A stretch of DNA of 47,541 bases from Gelidibacter sp. (GCA_010906935.1 JAAFHC010000007.1:1-47541); one strand, 5' to 3'; counted from the stretch's first letter, positions 30,781 through 40,114 are shown. Notes: generated by a model from the letters alone, not told the origin. Numbers and translations: made by a program.

Positions 30781-31284
30781 TTAAGATTTAAATAATTTTA
30801 AATTCTCGATATGATTATAATGTGTATCAATTTTGTTTGCAATAATATATTCATATATAAAATCTATTATTTCATTTTGAAGTTCTATATGCTCTTTTAT
30901 AAAATTCGAGTAACTCATTTTAGTCAATTTTCCATCTGAATTTGTTTTAAATATTACATCACTTACCAATATCTTAATAGTGTTGGAATTGGTAATATCA
31001 TCATCTACTTCTACGCTTTCTGTTCTATTGCTGTGAGCAAAGACATTTCGATTAGTAGAAAGGTCCCTAATTTTTTTAATTTGAGTTTTATCAAAAATAT
31101 TTAGATTAATTAGAATTTTAAGTTTTGCTCCAAAGTCGACTACTTTTGGATTTAATATATAATCTAAAAAGAATGGTTTGTCTTTCGGTTCGATATTGTG
31201 TGTTATTATTAAACTTATAAATAATTCTATTTCGTTAAATACGTGTAAGGATTTACCTAGATTTACATATGTTTCTTCTTTCAT
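30781..31284 (-). CDS. hypothetical protein
   Basis: 167 aa ORF; KIRDLSTNRNVFAHSNR. Confidence 0.7.
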   Translation of the reverse strand: MKEETYVNLGKSLHVFNEIELFISLIITHNIEPKDKPFFLDYILNPKVVDFGAKLKILINLNIFDKTQIKKIRDLSTNRNVFAHSNRTESVEVDDDITNSNTIKILVSDVIFKTNSDGKLTKMSYSNFIKEHIELQNEIIDFIYEYIIANKIDTHYNHIENLKLFKS

Positions 31285-31464
31285 AATAATTTCAGTTTAA
31301 TTTTGCCTAACTTGATATATCCTCATAAAAATGTAATTTACCACATTAATGCTTTTGGATAACTGCGTTTTAATCAGATTTCAATTTTTATTTAAATGTA
31401 CTATAATTTTCCAATTAAAAAATATATAGAAGTAGAAAGCTCAAATATGTATTTGAAAAACTCT

Positions 31465-33159
31465 TTATTTGGCATTTACAACTTTAAAAGTTTGTAATAA
31501 TATCGCAATGCCCATCACCAAAGCACAGCCAAATAAATTAAGCCATAAATAAGGCATCCAATCGTATTTATAACCAATAATAACTATTACTTGCGTAATT
31601 AATGCTGCCACAAAAACCGCATTGCTTTTTACGTATTTCACAAAAAATGCCAGTAAAAATATGCCCAAAATATTTCCGTAAAAAATAGAACCGATAATAT
31701 TGACCAACTGAATTAAATTATCAAACAAATTGGCAAAACAGGCAAATGTAATGGCTATTATTCCCCAAAGTAGCGTAAACCATTTAGAAGCACTTACATA
31801 ATGCTGATCGGTTTTCACAACCTTATTATTTCTTTTATATAAATCAATCACCGTTGTGCTTGCCAAGGCATTGAGTTCAGAAGCTGTGCTCGACATTGCC
31901 GCAGATAGAATTACGGCCAACAATAAGCCAATCAATCCTCTTGGCAAATTGTTAAGAATAAAATGGATAAAAACGTAATCTTTATCGTTGGTTTCAGCAA
32001 AGGCATCTGCTTTTTTAATGATTTCTTTGGCTTGTTCCCTATTTTCCAATTCCAATAAATTTAGGGCCTGTATTTCTTGTACCGATTTTTCAAGCTGAAG
32101 CGTGTTATTTTCAGAATCAAGGGCAATTCCATAGTTTAAATTTGCCACAGATTTTTGATTTTCAATCGCTACATGTTTGTCTTCCAAATTTTTATACGCT
32201 TCGGAATAAATAGAATTTTTCACTGCGGTATCGGCAGCCGGATTAAAATTTAAGGGCGAAGCATTGAATTGGTAAAAAACAAATACCATGACGCCCACCA
32301 ATAAAATAAAAAATTGCATCGGCACTTTTACCAATCCGTTAAAAATAAGTCCGAGTTGCATTTCTTTTACTGATTTTCCCGACAAATAACGTTGCACCTG
32401 ACTTTGGTCGGTTCCAAAATAGGAAAGCGCCAAAAAGCCTCCACCAATAACACCGCTCCAAACAGTATATCTGTTTTCCCAATTAAAAGAGAAATCCAAC
32501 ACTTCCATTTTTCCGCTGGCTCCCGCAATTTTTAAGGCTTTCGAAAAGGAGATATCAGCCGGCAAATAGCTCACTATTAAATAAAATGCCACAAACATTC
32601 CGGAAAAAATCACCGCCATTTGTTGTTTTTGGGTGACGCTCACCGCTTTTGTTCCTCCGGTTACTGTGTAAATAATCACCAAAACGCCAATAATAATATT
32701 TAAGGTATTTAAATCCCAACCTAAAACTGCAGATAAAATAATGGCTGGCGCAAAAATGGTGATTCCGGCAGCCAAACCGCGTTGAATCAAAAATAAAATT
32801 GCGGCTATGGTTCGGGTTTTTAAATCGAATCGGGTTTCTAAATATTCATAAGCCGTAAATACGTTTAAACGGTAGTAAATTGGGATAAAAACCAAACAAA
32901 TTACCACCATGGCAATTGGCAATCCGAAATAAAATTGTACAAAACCCATTCCACTGTGAAAAGCCTGGCCGGGCGTTGATAAGAAAGTAATTGCACTGGC
33001 TTGCGTTGCCATAACCGATAGACCGATTGTCCACCATTTTGCTTCACTTCCGCCCTTAATATAATCCGTTACATTTTTGCTTCCTTTGGTTTTCCATGCG
33101 CCATAAATAACGATGAAACCCAATGTTCCAATAAGCACCAACCAATCTAACCACTGCAT
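31465..33159 (-). CDS. sodium:solute symporter family protein
   Basis: 564 aa multi-TM; WWTIGLSVMATQASAITFLSTPGQAF, YEYLETRFDLKTRTIAAILF, ILSAAMSSTASELNALAS. Confidence 0.92.
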   Translation of the reverse strand: MQWLDWLVLIGTLGFIVIYGAWKTKGSKNVTDYIKGGSEAKWWTIGLSVMATQASAITFLSTPGQAFHSGMGFVQFYFGLPIAMVVICLVFIPIYYRLNVFTAYEYLETRFDLKTRTIAAILFLIQRGLAAGITIFAPAIILSAVLGWDLNTLNIIIGVLVIIYTVTGGTKAVSVTQKQQMAVIFSGMFVAFYLIVSYLPADISFSKALKIAGASGKMEVLDFSFNWENRYTVWSGVIGGGFLALSYFGTDQSQVQRYLSGKSVKEMQLGLIFNGLVKVPMQFFILLVGVMVFVFYQFNASPLNFNPAADTAVKNSIYSEAYKNLEDKHVAIENQKSVANLNYGIALDSENNTLQLEKSVQEIQALNLLELENREQAKEIIKKADAFAETNDKDYVFIHFILNNLPRGLIGLLLAVILSAAMSSTASELNALASTTVIDLYKRNNKVVKTDQHYVSASKWFTLLWGIIAITFACFANLFDNLIQLVNIIGSIFYGNILGIFLLAFFVKYVKSNAVFVAALITQVIVIIGYKYDWMPYLWLNLFGCALVMGIAILLQTFKVVNAK

Positions 33160-33160
33160 A

Positions 33161-33265
33161 TTAGGAGAAGTTTTTCATAATTACATAAAACAGCACAATG
33201 TAAATCGCGTTTACAACTAAAACAACCGTATAAACTTTTTTCCAAACGTATTTTTGTTTTTCCAT
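33161..33265 (-). CDS. small single-TM protein, possible symporter accessory subunit
   Basis: Minus-strand translation MEKQKYVWKKVYTVVLVVNAIYIVLFYVIMKNFS (34 aa); stop 1 nt before the symporter ATG and start 1 nt after the PIG-L stop. Confidence 0.7.
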   Translation of the reverse strand: MEKQKYVWKKVYTVVLVVNAIYIVLFYVIMKNFS

Positions 33266-33266
33266 C

Positions 33267-35783
33267 TTAGTTTTTTAAAGGTTTTTCTGTCTTATTTTTT
33301 CCGATAGAAAGCATATTTGCAAACAATTTATAGGCTCCAGAAACACCGGCAGGCAATTCCCTGAAAAAACTCAATCCGGTATAAATAAAGTTCCCTTTAC
33401 CATATTTTGCAACCAACAAACTTCCTTTGCTTTCGGGTTCATTTTTATCGTTCATGCTTAAAATGGCTTCAAATTTCGGATCCCATTCGCTTGGAAAATA
33501 CAAACCACGTTCCTGAACCCACCCTTCAAAATCTTTTTGGGTAATTTTATTTGGAAAATTTAACAGTTCGTGAGCCGGATTAATCATACGAACTTCAGCA
33601 ACTTCTTCTGTTACTCTATCGTGAGAAAGTTTCAAGGAATATGGTGCAACCTCATCAACTTTTAACCTGGAACTAGTATTATATTGCACAATTAAAGTAC
33701 CGCCATTTTCTGCATAACTATGTAAGAATTTTTGATAAAACTTTGCCCTATCACTTATGTTATACAATCGAATTCCCAATACTATGGCGTCAAAATTTTC
33801 TAATTTCTTAGAAGTAATGTCATCCTCATTTAATTCAACAACCGTATAGCCCATTTGACGCAAAGCAGTTGGTACGGCATCGCCGGCTCCTTGAATATAA
33901 CCAATTATTTGCCCTTTTTTCTCAATAGTTAACCGAACTAATTTTGCTTCTGATGGCATCATAACAGACTGAAACGGAATGTGATCATAATTAATTTCAA
34001 CCAATTCGTTGGTGTATTTATTGTTGCCAATTTGAACAATTGGATTGATAAATACTTCAGAGGCTTTGGAAGGTGGCTTGACTACAAATTCAAAATTTTG
34101 CTCTTCCCCTTTTTCCTTTAAACTGAATGAAAAACTTTTTGGGGAAATATTCCAAAATTCAGGAATATCCAAAGATAAATTTCCGCTTAAATTTTCCTTG
34201 ATTGCTTTTACTTTAACGCTAATTTTTTGAGCATCTTCATTGGAAAAAATATAGACTTTCTCACCAAATGAAGCCGAAACTTCAGGCAAAATTTCAAAAG
34301 GTTTATACACTTCACCTTTAACGGGATCGTTGTATTTAAAAACCACATTTTTGGCAAATGGAATTGTAAATCCGTTAAAATTAATCTTAAAATTCGCTAT
34401 GATAATTCTTGGTGTTTCGGGCAAGCCGATTAAATTTTGATCGGAAACCTGATACATTCCGATACTTCCTTTTTCCCTAAGCCAATAGGGCGAAGTTTGC
34501 TTTATTTCTGAAGGAATTTCTACGGATAAAGAAAGTGAATTTGCCCTATTTTGTTTTAAGACAATAACGGAATCAATTTTTGCATTTAATGGTGAAATTT
34601 CAACCGATTCCAGAGAAATATTGGCATTGCTTCTGTTAACGGCTTCAATTTTTAGGATATTTTTTGAATTGGAAGTTGTTGAAGAATTCGTTGAAACAAC
34701 TTCTAAATACAAACCGGCACAAGCTGCAATAATTTCTTTAATTTCTTCGGATTTTAATTGTTTCCAATGTTCATCTTTCAATTGCTGCATTAATTTATAG
34801 GCTTCAATTAAACTCGGAATGCTTGCGGCCGGATTTTTAAAATTATAATCGGCCACCACTTTTTGTAAAATTTTACCGATTTCTTTTCCGCCTTCCACGC
34901 GATTCCAAGAAGTGTCAATGCCGTCAAAAACATTTTTACTGATTGGAAATTCGCCTTTCAAAAACTCTAGATATTCCTTTTCTGTGCCTCGTGATCCGGT
35001 GCTTCCAAAACCTTGGGACTCGTGTTTGCTCCTGCTTAATGAAGCTATCTCACTGTTAGACAAACCTTTATTTGGGTAATAAGTACCGATTTCCAAAGTT
35101 AGCAAATTGGTTTTATCCGCTTTATTAAAATTTTCTTCACTGCCGTAAAACCACCAGGAAGTATTAAAAAGCAATCGTTTTGGCTGCCAAACGGCATCAT
35201 TTGCTAAATGTGTTTTGTAGGTTTTGTCTGAAGCCAAATCAAATGCCTCAACGCCCAACATTGCTGAAGCTGTATGATGTCCGTGGGTAGTTCCTGAAGT
35301 TCTGTAATCAAACCTATTGATAATCACATCGGGTTTTATTTTTCTGATGGTGGCAACCACATCATTTAAAACGGCTTCTTTATTCCAAAAATTCAAAGTT
35401 TCATCAGGATGTTTTGAATAGCCAAAATCGTTGGCACGCGTAAAAAATTGCTCACCGCCGTCTACGCGTCTTGCCGCCAATAATTCCTGGGTTCTTATAA
35501 CGCCCAGCAATTCGCTGAGTTCCGGGCCGATTAAATTTTGTCCTCCATCGCCTCTTGTGATGCTTAAATAAGCAGTTCGCGCCTTTACATCGTTCGCAAA
35601 ATAAGAAATAAGTCGTGTGTTTTCATCATCGGGATGTGCCGCGATGTATAAAACCGTTCCTAAAAAATTAAGTTTTTGAATGGATTCATAAATTTCACCA
35701 GAAGTCGGTTTTTTGGGCGCTTGCGCAAAATTTATGGTGATGCAAAAAAGTGTTAGGAATAAAATGGAAACTATTTTTTTCAT
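33267..35783 (-). CDS. PIG-L family deacetylase (large, multi-domain, secreted)
   Basis: 838 aa; signal peptide, LYIAAHPDDENTRLI (HPDDE), THGHHTASAM; C-terminal GATase/ThuA-like segment. Confidence 0.9.
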   Translation of the reverse strand: MKKIVSILFLTLFCITINFAQAPKKPTSGEIYESIQKLNFLGTVLYIAAHPDDENTRLISYFANDVKARTAYLSITRGDGGQNLIGPELSELLGVIRTQELLAARRVDGGEQFFTRANDFGYSKHPDETLNFWNKEAVLNDVVATIRKIKPDVIINRFDYRTSGTTHGHHTASAMLGVEAFDLASDKTYKTHLANDAVWQPKRLLFNTSWWFYGSEENFNKADKTNLLTLEIGTYYPNKGLSNSEIASLSRSKHESQGFGSTGSRGTEKEYLEFLKGEFPISKNVFDGIDTSWNRVEGGKEIGKILQKVVADYNFKNPAASIPSLIEAYKLMQQLKDEHWKQLKSEEIKEIIAACAGLYLEVVSTNSSTTSNSKNILKIEAVNRSNANISLESVEISPLNAKIDSVIVLKQNRANSLSLSVEIPSEIKQTSPYWLREKGSIGMYQVSDQNLIGLPETPRIIIANFKINFNGFTIPFAKNVVFKYNDPVKGEVYKPFEILPEVSASFGEKVYIFSNEDAQKISVKVKAIKENLSGNLSLDIPEFWNISPKSFSFSLKEKGEEQNFEFVVKPPSKASEVFINPIVQIGNNKYTNELVEINYDHIPFQSVMMPSEAKLVRLTIEKKGQIIGYIQGAGDAVPTALRQMGYTVVELNEDDITSKKLENFDAIVLGIRLYNISDRAKFYQKFLHSYAENGGTLIVQYNTSSRLKVDEVAPYSLKLSHDRVTEEVAEVRMINPAHELLNFPNKITQKDFEGWVQERGLYFPSEWDPKFEAILSMNDKNEPESKGSLLVAKYGKGNFIYTGLSFFRELPAGVSGAYKLFANMLSIGKNKTEKPLKN

Positions 35784-35892
35784 CTGTTTAAATTTTATTT
35801 TTTAGTGGTAACAGATGCTGCCTGCCTGTCCGGTAGGCAGGTTCGCCATTAATCATTCCATTGTGTGTCAAAATTTGATATGCTCGTTTCAT
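35781..35892 (-). repeat. start-codon-proximal intergenic repeat, copy R3
   Basis: Minus strand ATGAAACGAGCATATCAAATTTTGACACACAATGGAATGATTAATGGCGAACCTGCCTACCGGACAGGCAGGCAGCATCTGTTACCACTAAAAAATAAAATTTAAACAGATG upstream of the PIG-L gene. Confidence 0.9.
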
Positions 35893-35969
35893 TTAAAGTT
35901 TGATTTTTTAGCAGAAATCAAATATAAAATTAAATTTTAGACTTCACTTTTTTTTATGAATGTATTAAC

Positions 35970-36030
35970 ATTATAAGAAGTTAAATATTAGAAGTTAAAT
36001 ATTAAAAGTTAAATATTAGAAGTTAAAAGT
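35970..36030. repeat. degenerate (GAAGTTAAATATTA)n array
   Basis: aagaagttaaatattagaagttaaatattaaaagttaaatattagaagttaaaagttt. Confidence 0.85.
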
Positions 36031-36059
36031 TTAAATAGGAAATAGCGACATACGAAAAA

Positions 36060-36320
36060 TAAATCCCGAATCCCTAATCCAAAATCGTAATTTGTAATTC
36101 GTAATTCATAATTCGTAATTTAAGCCGCGTTAGGGATTGAGCGGTTTGTTTGAGCTCTTTTTTTGTTGCTTTTCGCAACTAAAAAAAGCGAGCCGCAAAA
36201 GCCCGCCCGCTTTTTCTGCGGAGCCTGCTCGCTGAAAAAGCGGAGCCTGCCCGCTGAAAAAGCGGGAACGCCCTCCAAAATGGCGGGCAAGCCCTCCAAA
36301 ATGGCGGGCAAGCCCAACAT
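36060..36320 (-). repeat. GC-rich dispersed intergenic element, copy G1
   Basis: Abrupt GC-rich block with internal duplications (aagcggagcctgcccgctgaaa; gccctccaaaatggcgggcaa) plus gaattacaaattacgattttg on the minus strand, shared with 46840-46965. Confidence 0.75.
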
Positions 36321-36415
36321 GGCATTTTTATGACTTAAATTTAGCTCAAATTTGTCCTAAATTTTATTGTGATAACGTGTTGATAAAAAATCTTTTTAAA
36401 ACAACATATTTAGAA

Positions 36416-36423
36416 TATATTTG
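36416..36423 (+). promoter_or_regulatory. putative -7 element (TATATTTG) of dnaN
   Basis: TAnnTTTG 27 nt upstream of dnaN ATG. Confidence 0.45.
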
Positions 36424-36450
36424 TAATTCATTCCATTAAAATAATCATCA

Positions 36451-37572
36451 ATGAAATTTATAGTATCAAGCGGTCAATTATTAAAACAACTCCAAGTTTT
36501 GGGAGGCGTTATCAACAGCAATAATACATTGCCAATTTTAGATAATTTCTTATTCGAATTAAATGAAAACGAATTAAAAATATCAGCTTCGGATTTAGAG
36601 ACAATCATGAGCACCGTTATTGAAGTGGAATCTGAGTCTCAAGGTTCTGTGGCAATTTCAGCACGATTGTTATTGGATACCTTAAAAACATTTCCAAACC
36701 AGCCTTTGACTTTTAAAACTGAGGAAAATAGTACCATTGAAATTAGCTCGAGCCACGGAAAATATGATATGGCTTATTTTGACGGCAATGAATTCCCGAA
36801 AGCGGTGACGCTTGAGTCGCCAAGCAACACCACAATTCCCGGAGACATTTTGGCCACTGCAATTTCAAAAACAATATTCGCGGCAGGAAATGACGATTTA
36901 AGACCTGTGATGAGCGGTGTGTTTTTTCAGTTTAATGCAAATAATTTAACATTTGTGGCCACAGACGCCCATAAATTGGTGAAGTATTCAAGAACTGATG
37001 TTGCCGCAAACCAACCTGCGGAATTCATTATGCCAAAAAAACCTTTAAACTTATTGAAGGGGATTTTAGCCGGTTCAAATAGCGATGTTACCATTGAATA
37101 TAACGATTCAAATGCGAAATTTATATTTGACAATGTGGTTTTGGTTTGCCGTTTAATTGACGGAAAATACCCAAATTATGAAGCTGTTATTCCGAAAGAA
37201 AATCCGAATAAATTGACTGTAGACAGAGGCACTTTTTTAAATTCAGTGAAACGTGTGTCTATTTTCTCCAGCAAAACCACGCACCAAATTCGTTTGAAAA
37301 TGGCAGGAACCGAATTAAATATTTCTGCGGAAGACATTGATTATTCAAACAAAGCTGAAGAGCGTTTGGCCTGCGATTATCAGGGCGACGATATGCAAAT
37401 TGGATTTAATTCCCGTTTTTTAACCGAAATGTTAAGCAATTTAAATTCCAATGATGTATTGATTGAAATGTCTATGCCACCAAACAGGGCCGGAATTTTA
37501 ACACCTGCTGACGGTATTGAAGAAGGTGAATTTATTACCATGTTGGTTATGCCGGTGATGTTGAATAATTAA
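36451..37572 (+). CDS. dnaN: DNA polymerase III subunit beta (sliding clamp)
   Basis: 373 aa; KFIVSSGQLLKQLQVLGGVI, LPILDNFLFEL, RPVMSGVFFQF, C-terminal LVMPVMLNN. Confidence 0.97.
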   Translation: MKFIVSSGQLLKQLQVLGGVINSNNTLPILDNFLFELNENELKISASDLETIMSTVIEVESESQGSVAISARLLLDTLKTFPNQPLTFKTEENSTIEISSSHGKYDMAYFDGNEFPKAVTLESPSNTTIPGDILATAISKTIFAAGNDDLRPVMSGVFFQFNANNLTFVATDAHKLVKYSRTDVAANQPAEFIMPKKPLNLLKGILAGSNSDVTIEYNDSNAKFIFDNVVLVCRLIDGKYPNYEAVIPKENPNKLTVDRGTFLNSVKRVSIFSSKTTHQIRLKMAGTELNISAEDIDYSNKAEERLACDYQGDDMQIGFNSRFLTEMLSNLNSNDVLIEMSMPPNRAGILTPADGIEEGEFITMLVMPVMLNN

Positions 37573-37637
37573 AAACACCCCAAATAGAACATCTTAAAAA
37601 TCCGCTTTTTGCGGATTTTTTTGTATTATTGTTTTAA
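37386..37637 (+). repeat. left direct repeat (dnaN 3' end + terminator)
   Basis: About 252 bp nearly identical (about 4 differences by eye) to 43012..43263. Confidence 0.95.
37596..37622 (+). terminator. Rho-independent terminator of dnaN
   Basis: aaaaatccgc-ttttt-gcggattttttt. Confidence 0.88.
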
Positions 37638-40114
37638 TCTAAATTGACATTAATCTCATATATAAAATCTTTATCTAAAACCTTAATATTTGTTGCTAAA
37701 TTTGTTGAAAGTATGAAATCCATAATATTCATTTCAAGAGCTCTATTACCAACATTAATTGATAAATAATGATTCTTTCTTTCTTCTTTAATCAAGTATT
37801 CAACAAATAATTCAACACATTTAACTCTTTTTTCCATAGGTCTCTTTCCGTATGCATCAGGAGAAGTAAAATATTTTGAAATTTCCGCAAAATATCCTTC
37901 ATTGAAAATAGGTGTATCTTGAAGAACTAAATCAAAATAATAAAATTCTGTGACAATATTTTTCGCATAATAAATTCCACTCTGTGTTACGGTAATTTGG
38001 AAGTTTGTAATATCATCCGGTAATTCCTGAACATCAGAAATGTAACTTTCACAATTTATTAATCCATACTTTAATAATTCTATTAACTCTTCCATTAAAA
38101 TTTCTTTATTATATCCACATTTTACAAATGATTCAATTAATTTTTCTGTTGGAATATAATGCTCGCGATATGAAGTTGATTCTGCTTCATTTATTAAATA
38201 ATATAGTATTCTAAGCTTTGTAAAATGATTATTCCCATTAACTGAAGGATGAAATAAATTATAAATTTTACTTCTTGTATGTAAATAGTAATAATTCGAT
38301 TCTAAAGCAACAGACTTAATAAACTCCCAAATTGGTATATTATAATCATCATAAGTCATATATGTCTCAACTTTCGTATGACCAGACACTAAGAAGCTAT
38401 TAAATTTTTCTAATCCAAGTCTAATATTCGGATAAGATGTTTGTTCCAAAAATTCTAAAATTTCAGAATTTTTTCTTTTAAAAAGAGTTTTATATAGATT
38501 CTGAAAAAATACGGCTTGCGACTCATCGGTTAATTTAAATGTCTTATTCTCTACTTTACCTTCTGTATTCTTAAAATCATGAATGTCAACAACATATTGA
38601 ATCCTCTTTTTCAGTACTTCTCGATAGGATGGTGCTGTAATATGAAAAATATTAGGTTGAAACGCATCGAAAGGAGGCTTATCTTTCCATTGATAAAAAT
38701 ATCCTTCTCTTAGTGAAATAATAATAATACATCTTAAATTTAGATGAATACTTTGGGATAGTAAAAAAGCTTCTTTTTGAATTGAAAAATCTAATTGATC
38801 AACATTATCAAAAATGACACACAATCTCTTATGGCATGGATTAATTAGATATTCAGATATTGATTTTAAATGTTCTTCAGGTTTTGAAATCCTATGCTCA
38901 ATAAATTCGTTAATCTTTTCTTCAATAACATCTGGGCTATTTCGATATATTGACCATAAGCCTCTTTCTGTATTTAATTTAATTTCTTTTTTGTAAATTG
39001 TTTTAAGTATATTATAATCATTAAGTTTTAGACTACTTTGAGTTTCATATAATAAATTAAGAATTTTTTGATAAATGTATTTTGGATCTTTAATTTGATT
39101 TGAAGTTATAGATCTAAAATCCATATAGATACTTGGTATTCTTTTTTTAGTTTCTTCCTTTAAAGAAACTTTAAAAAAATAATTAATAAAAGTTGTTTTA
39201 CCAGCCCCTTTACCCCCAATTAAAATAATTGGGTTTGGCAAACTAAAAGTACTGTCTAATAGTCTACCTTCTATAGCATCTTGAGTATTAATTGTATTTC
39301 TAACCCCGAAAACTCTTTCATCAAATTTTGGTGGAGAATCTTGGAACATCAAACTCATTTCTGAATGATGTTTTTCAACGTCTTTATTAAAAACATAACA
39401 TTCATTTAATGTATCAATATCTATTAATTCTGAAGTATTATTAATTTCTCTAAATATTACATCAATTATACGAATTAACTTATCACTCAATTCGTTTCTA
39501 ATTAATTTCTCGTTTTTTCTTTTAAGATTTGAAAGTGATATTAGTTTCTTTGAAAATATTGTTTCTTTTTTAATCTCTATCAAACCCTTTTTCTTAACTG
39601 ATTCAAAAGATAGTAATTCATAAAATTCAATAAATCTCTTTTCAATATCATCGAAACCATCAAAAATTATAGCTTGGTTATTCCTCCATTCTTCACCATT
39701 AAAATTTATAAATTGGGAAATAATAAATTGGTGCCCATTAGAGATAACGCCAATTGGTAAACCCTTTTCAATTAAATAACTTCTTATTTGAGATATAACT
39801 TCTTCATTTGAAGTATCAGTTAAAAGAGTTTTTAATTTTATCCTATTTCCGCTCGGAAGTTTCAATTGAACAAATGTCTTTTTTGCTTCAATAACAAATG
39901 AAAATAAACCGGTTGAAATTAAATAATCATAGAAACCTGTATTAGTTAAATAATCTTCACGTGAAATATTTACTTCCTTCCATCCTAAAATCTCAATAAA
40001 TATCTTATCTAAAATTTTACTCCTTGTGTCAGTTTCTGAGATTTTTGAATTTTTCAATTCTTCAAATTCACTTTTAAATTTGTAAAACATTTCTAACGAT
40101 TCATCAATTCCCAT
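37634..40114 (-). CDS. P-loop NTPase with N-terminal restriction-endonuclease-like domain (candidate defense protein)
   Basis: 826 aa; N-terminal DYLTNTGFYDYLISTGLFSFVIEAKK (D...ExK), Walker A ILIGGKGAGKTTFINYF, Walker B-like RLCVIFDNVDQLD. Confidence 0.72.
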   Translation of the reverse strand: MGIDESLEMFYKFKSEFEELKNSKISETDTRSKILDKIFIEILGWKEVNISREDYLTNTGFYDYLISTGLFSFVIEAKKTFVQLKLPSGNRIKLKTLLTDTSNEEVISQIRSYLIEKGLPIGVISNGHQFIISQFINFNGEEWRNNQAIIFDGFDDIEKRFIEFYELLSFESVKKKGLIEIKKETIFSKKLISLSNLKRKNEKLIRNELSDKLIRIIDVIFREINNTSELIDIDTLNECYVFNKDVEKHHSEMSLMFQDSPPKFDERVFGVRNTINTQDAIEGRLLDSTFSLPNPIILIGGKGAGKTTFINYFFKVSLKEETKKRIPSIYMDFRSITSNQIKDPKYIYQKILNLLYETQSSLKLNDYNILKTIYKKEIKLNTERGLWSIYRNSPDVIEEKINEFIEHRISKPEEHLKSISEYLINPCHKRLCVIFDNVDQLDFSIQKEAFLLSQSIHLNLRCIIIISLREGYFYQWKDKPPFDAFQPNIFHITAPSYREVLKKRIQYVVDIHDFKNTEGKVENKTFKLTDESQAVFFQNLYKTLFKRKNSEILEFLEQTSYPNIRLGLEKFNSFLVSGHTKVETYMTYDDYNIPIWEFIKSVALESNYYYLHTRSKIYNLFHPSVNGNNHFTKLRILYYLINEAESTSYREHYIPTEKLIESFVKCGYNKEILMEELIELLKYGLINCESYISDVQELPDDITNFQITVTQSGIYYAKNIVTEFYYFDLVLQDTPIFNEGYFAEISKYFTSPDAYGKRPMEKRVKCVELFVEYLIKEERKNHYLSINVGNRALEMNIMDFILSTNLATNIKVLDKDFIYEINVNLD

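Noticed and set aside
35970-36120. Possible CRISPR array upstream of dnaN
   Set aside because: Units are short, contiguous and degenerate with no unique spacers; no cas genes in the window.
36120-36320. 66 aa minus-strand ORF (MLGLPAILEGLPAILEGVPAFSAGRL...)
   Set aside because: Lies wholly inside the GC-rich repeat element and translates its tandem units; no protein-like character.
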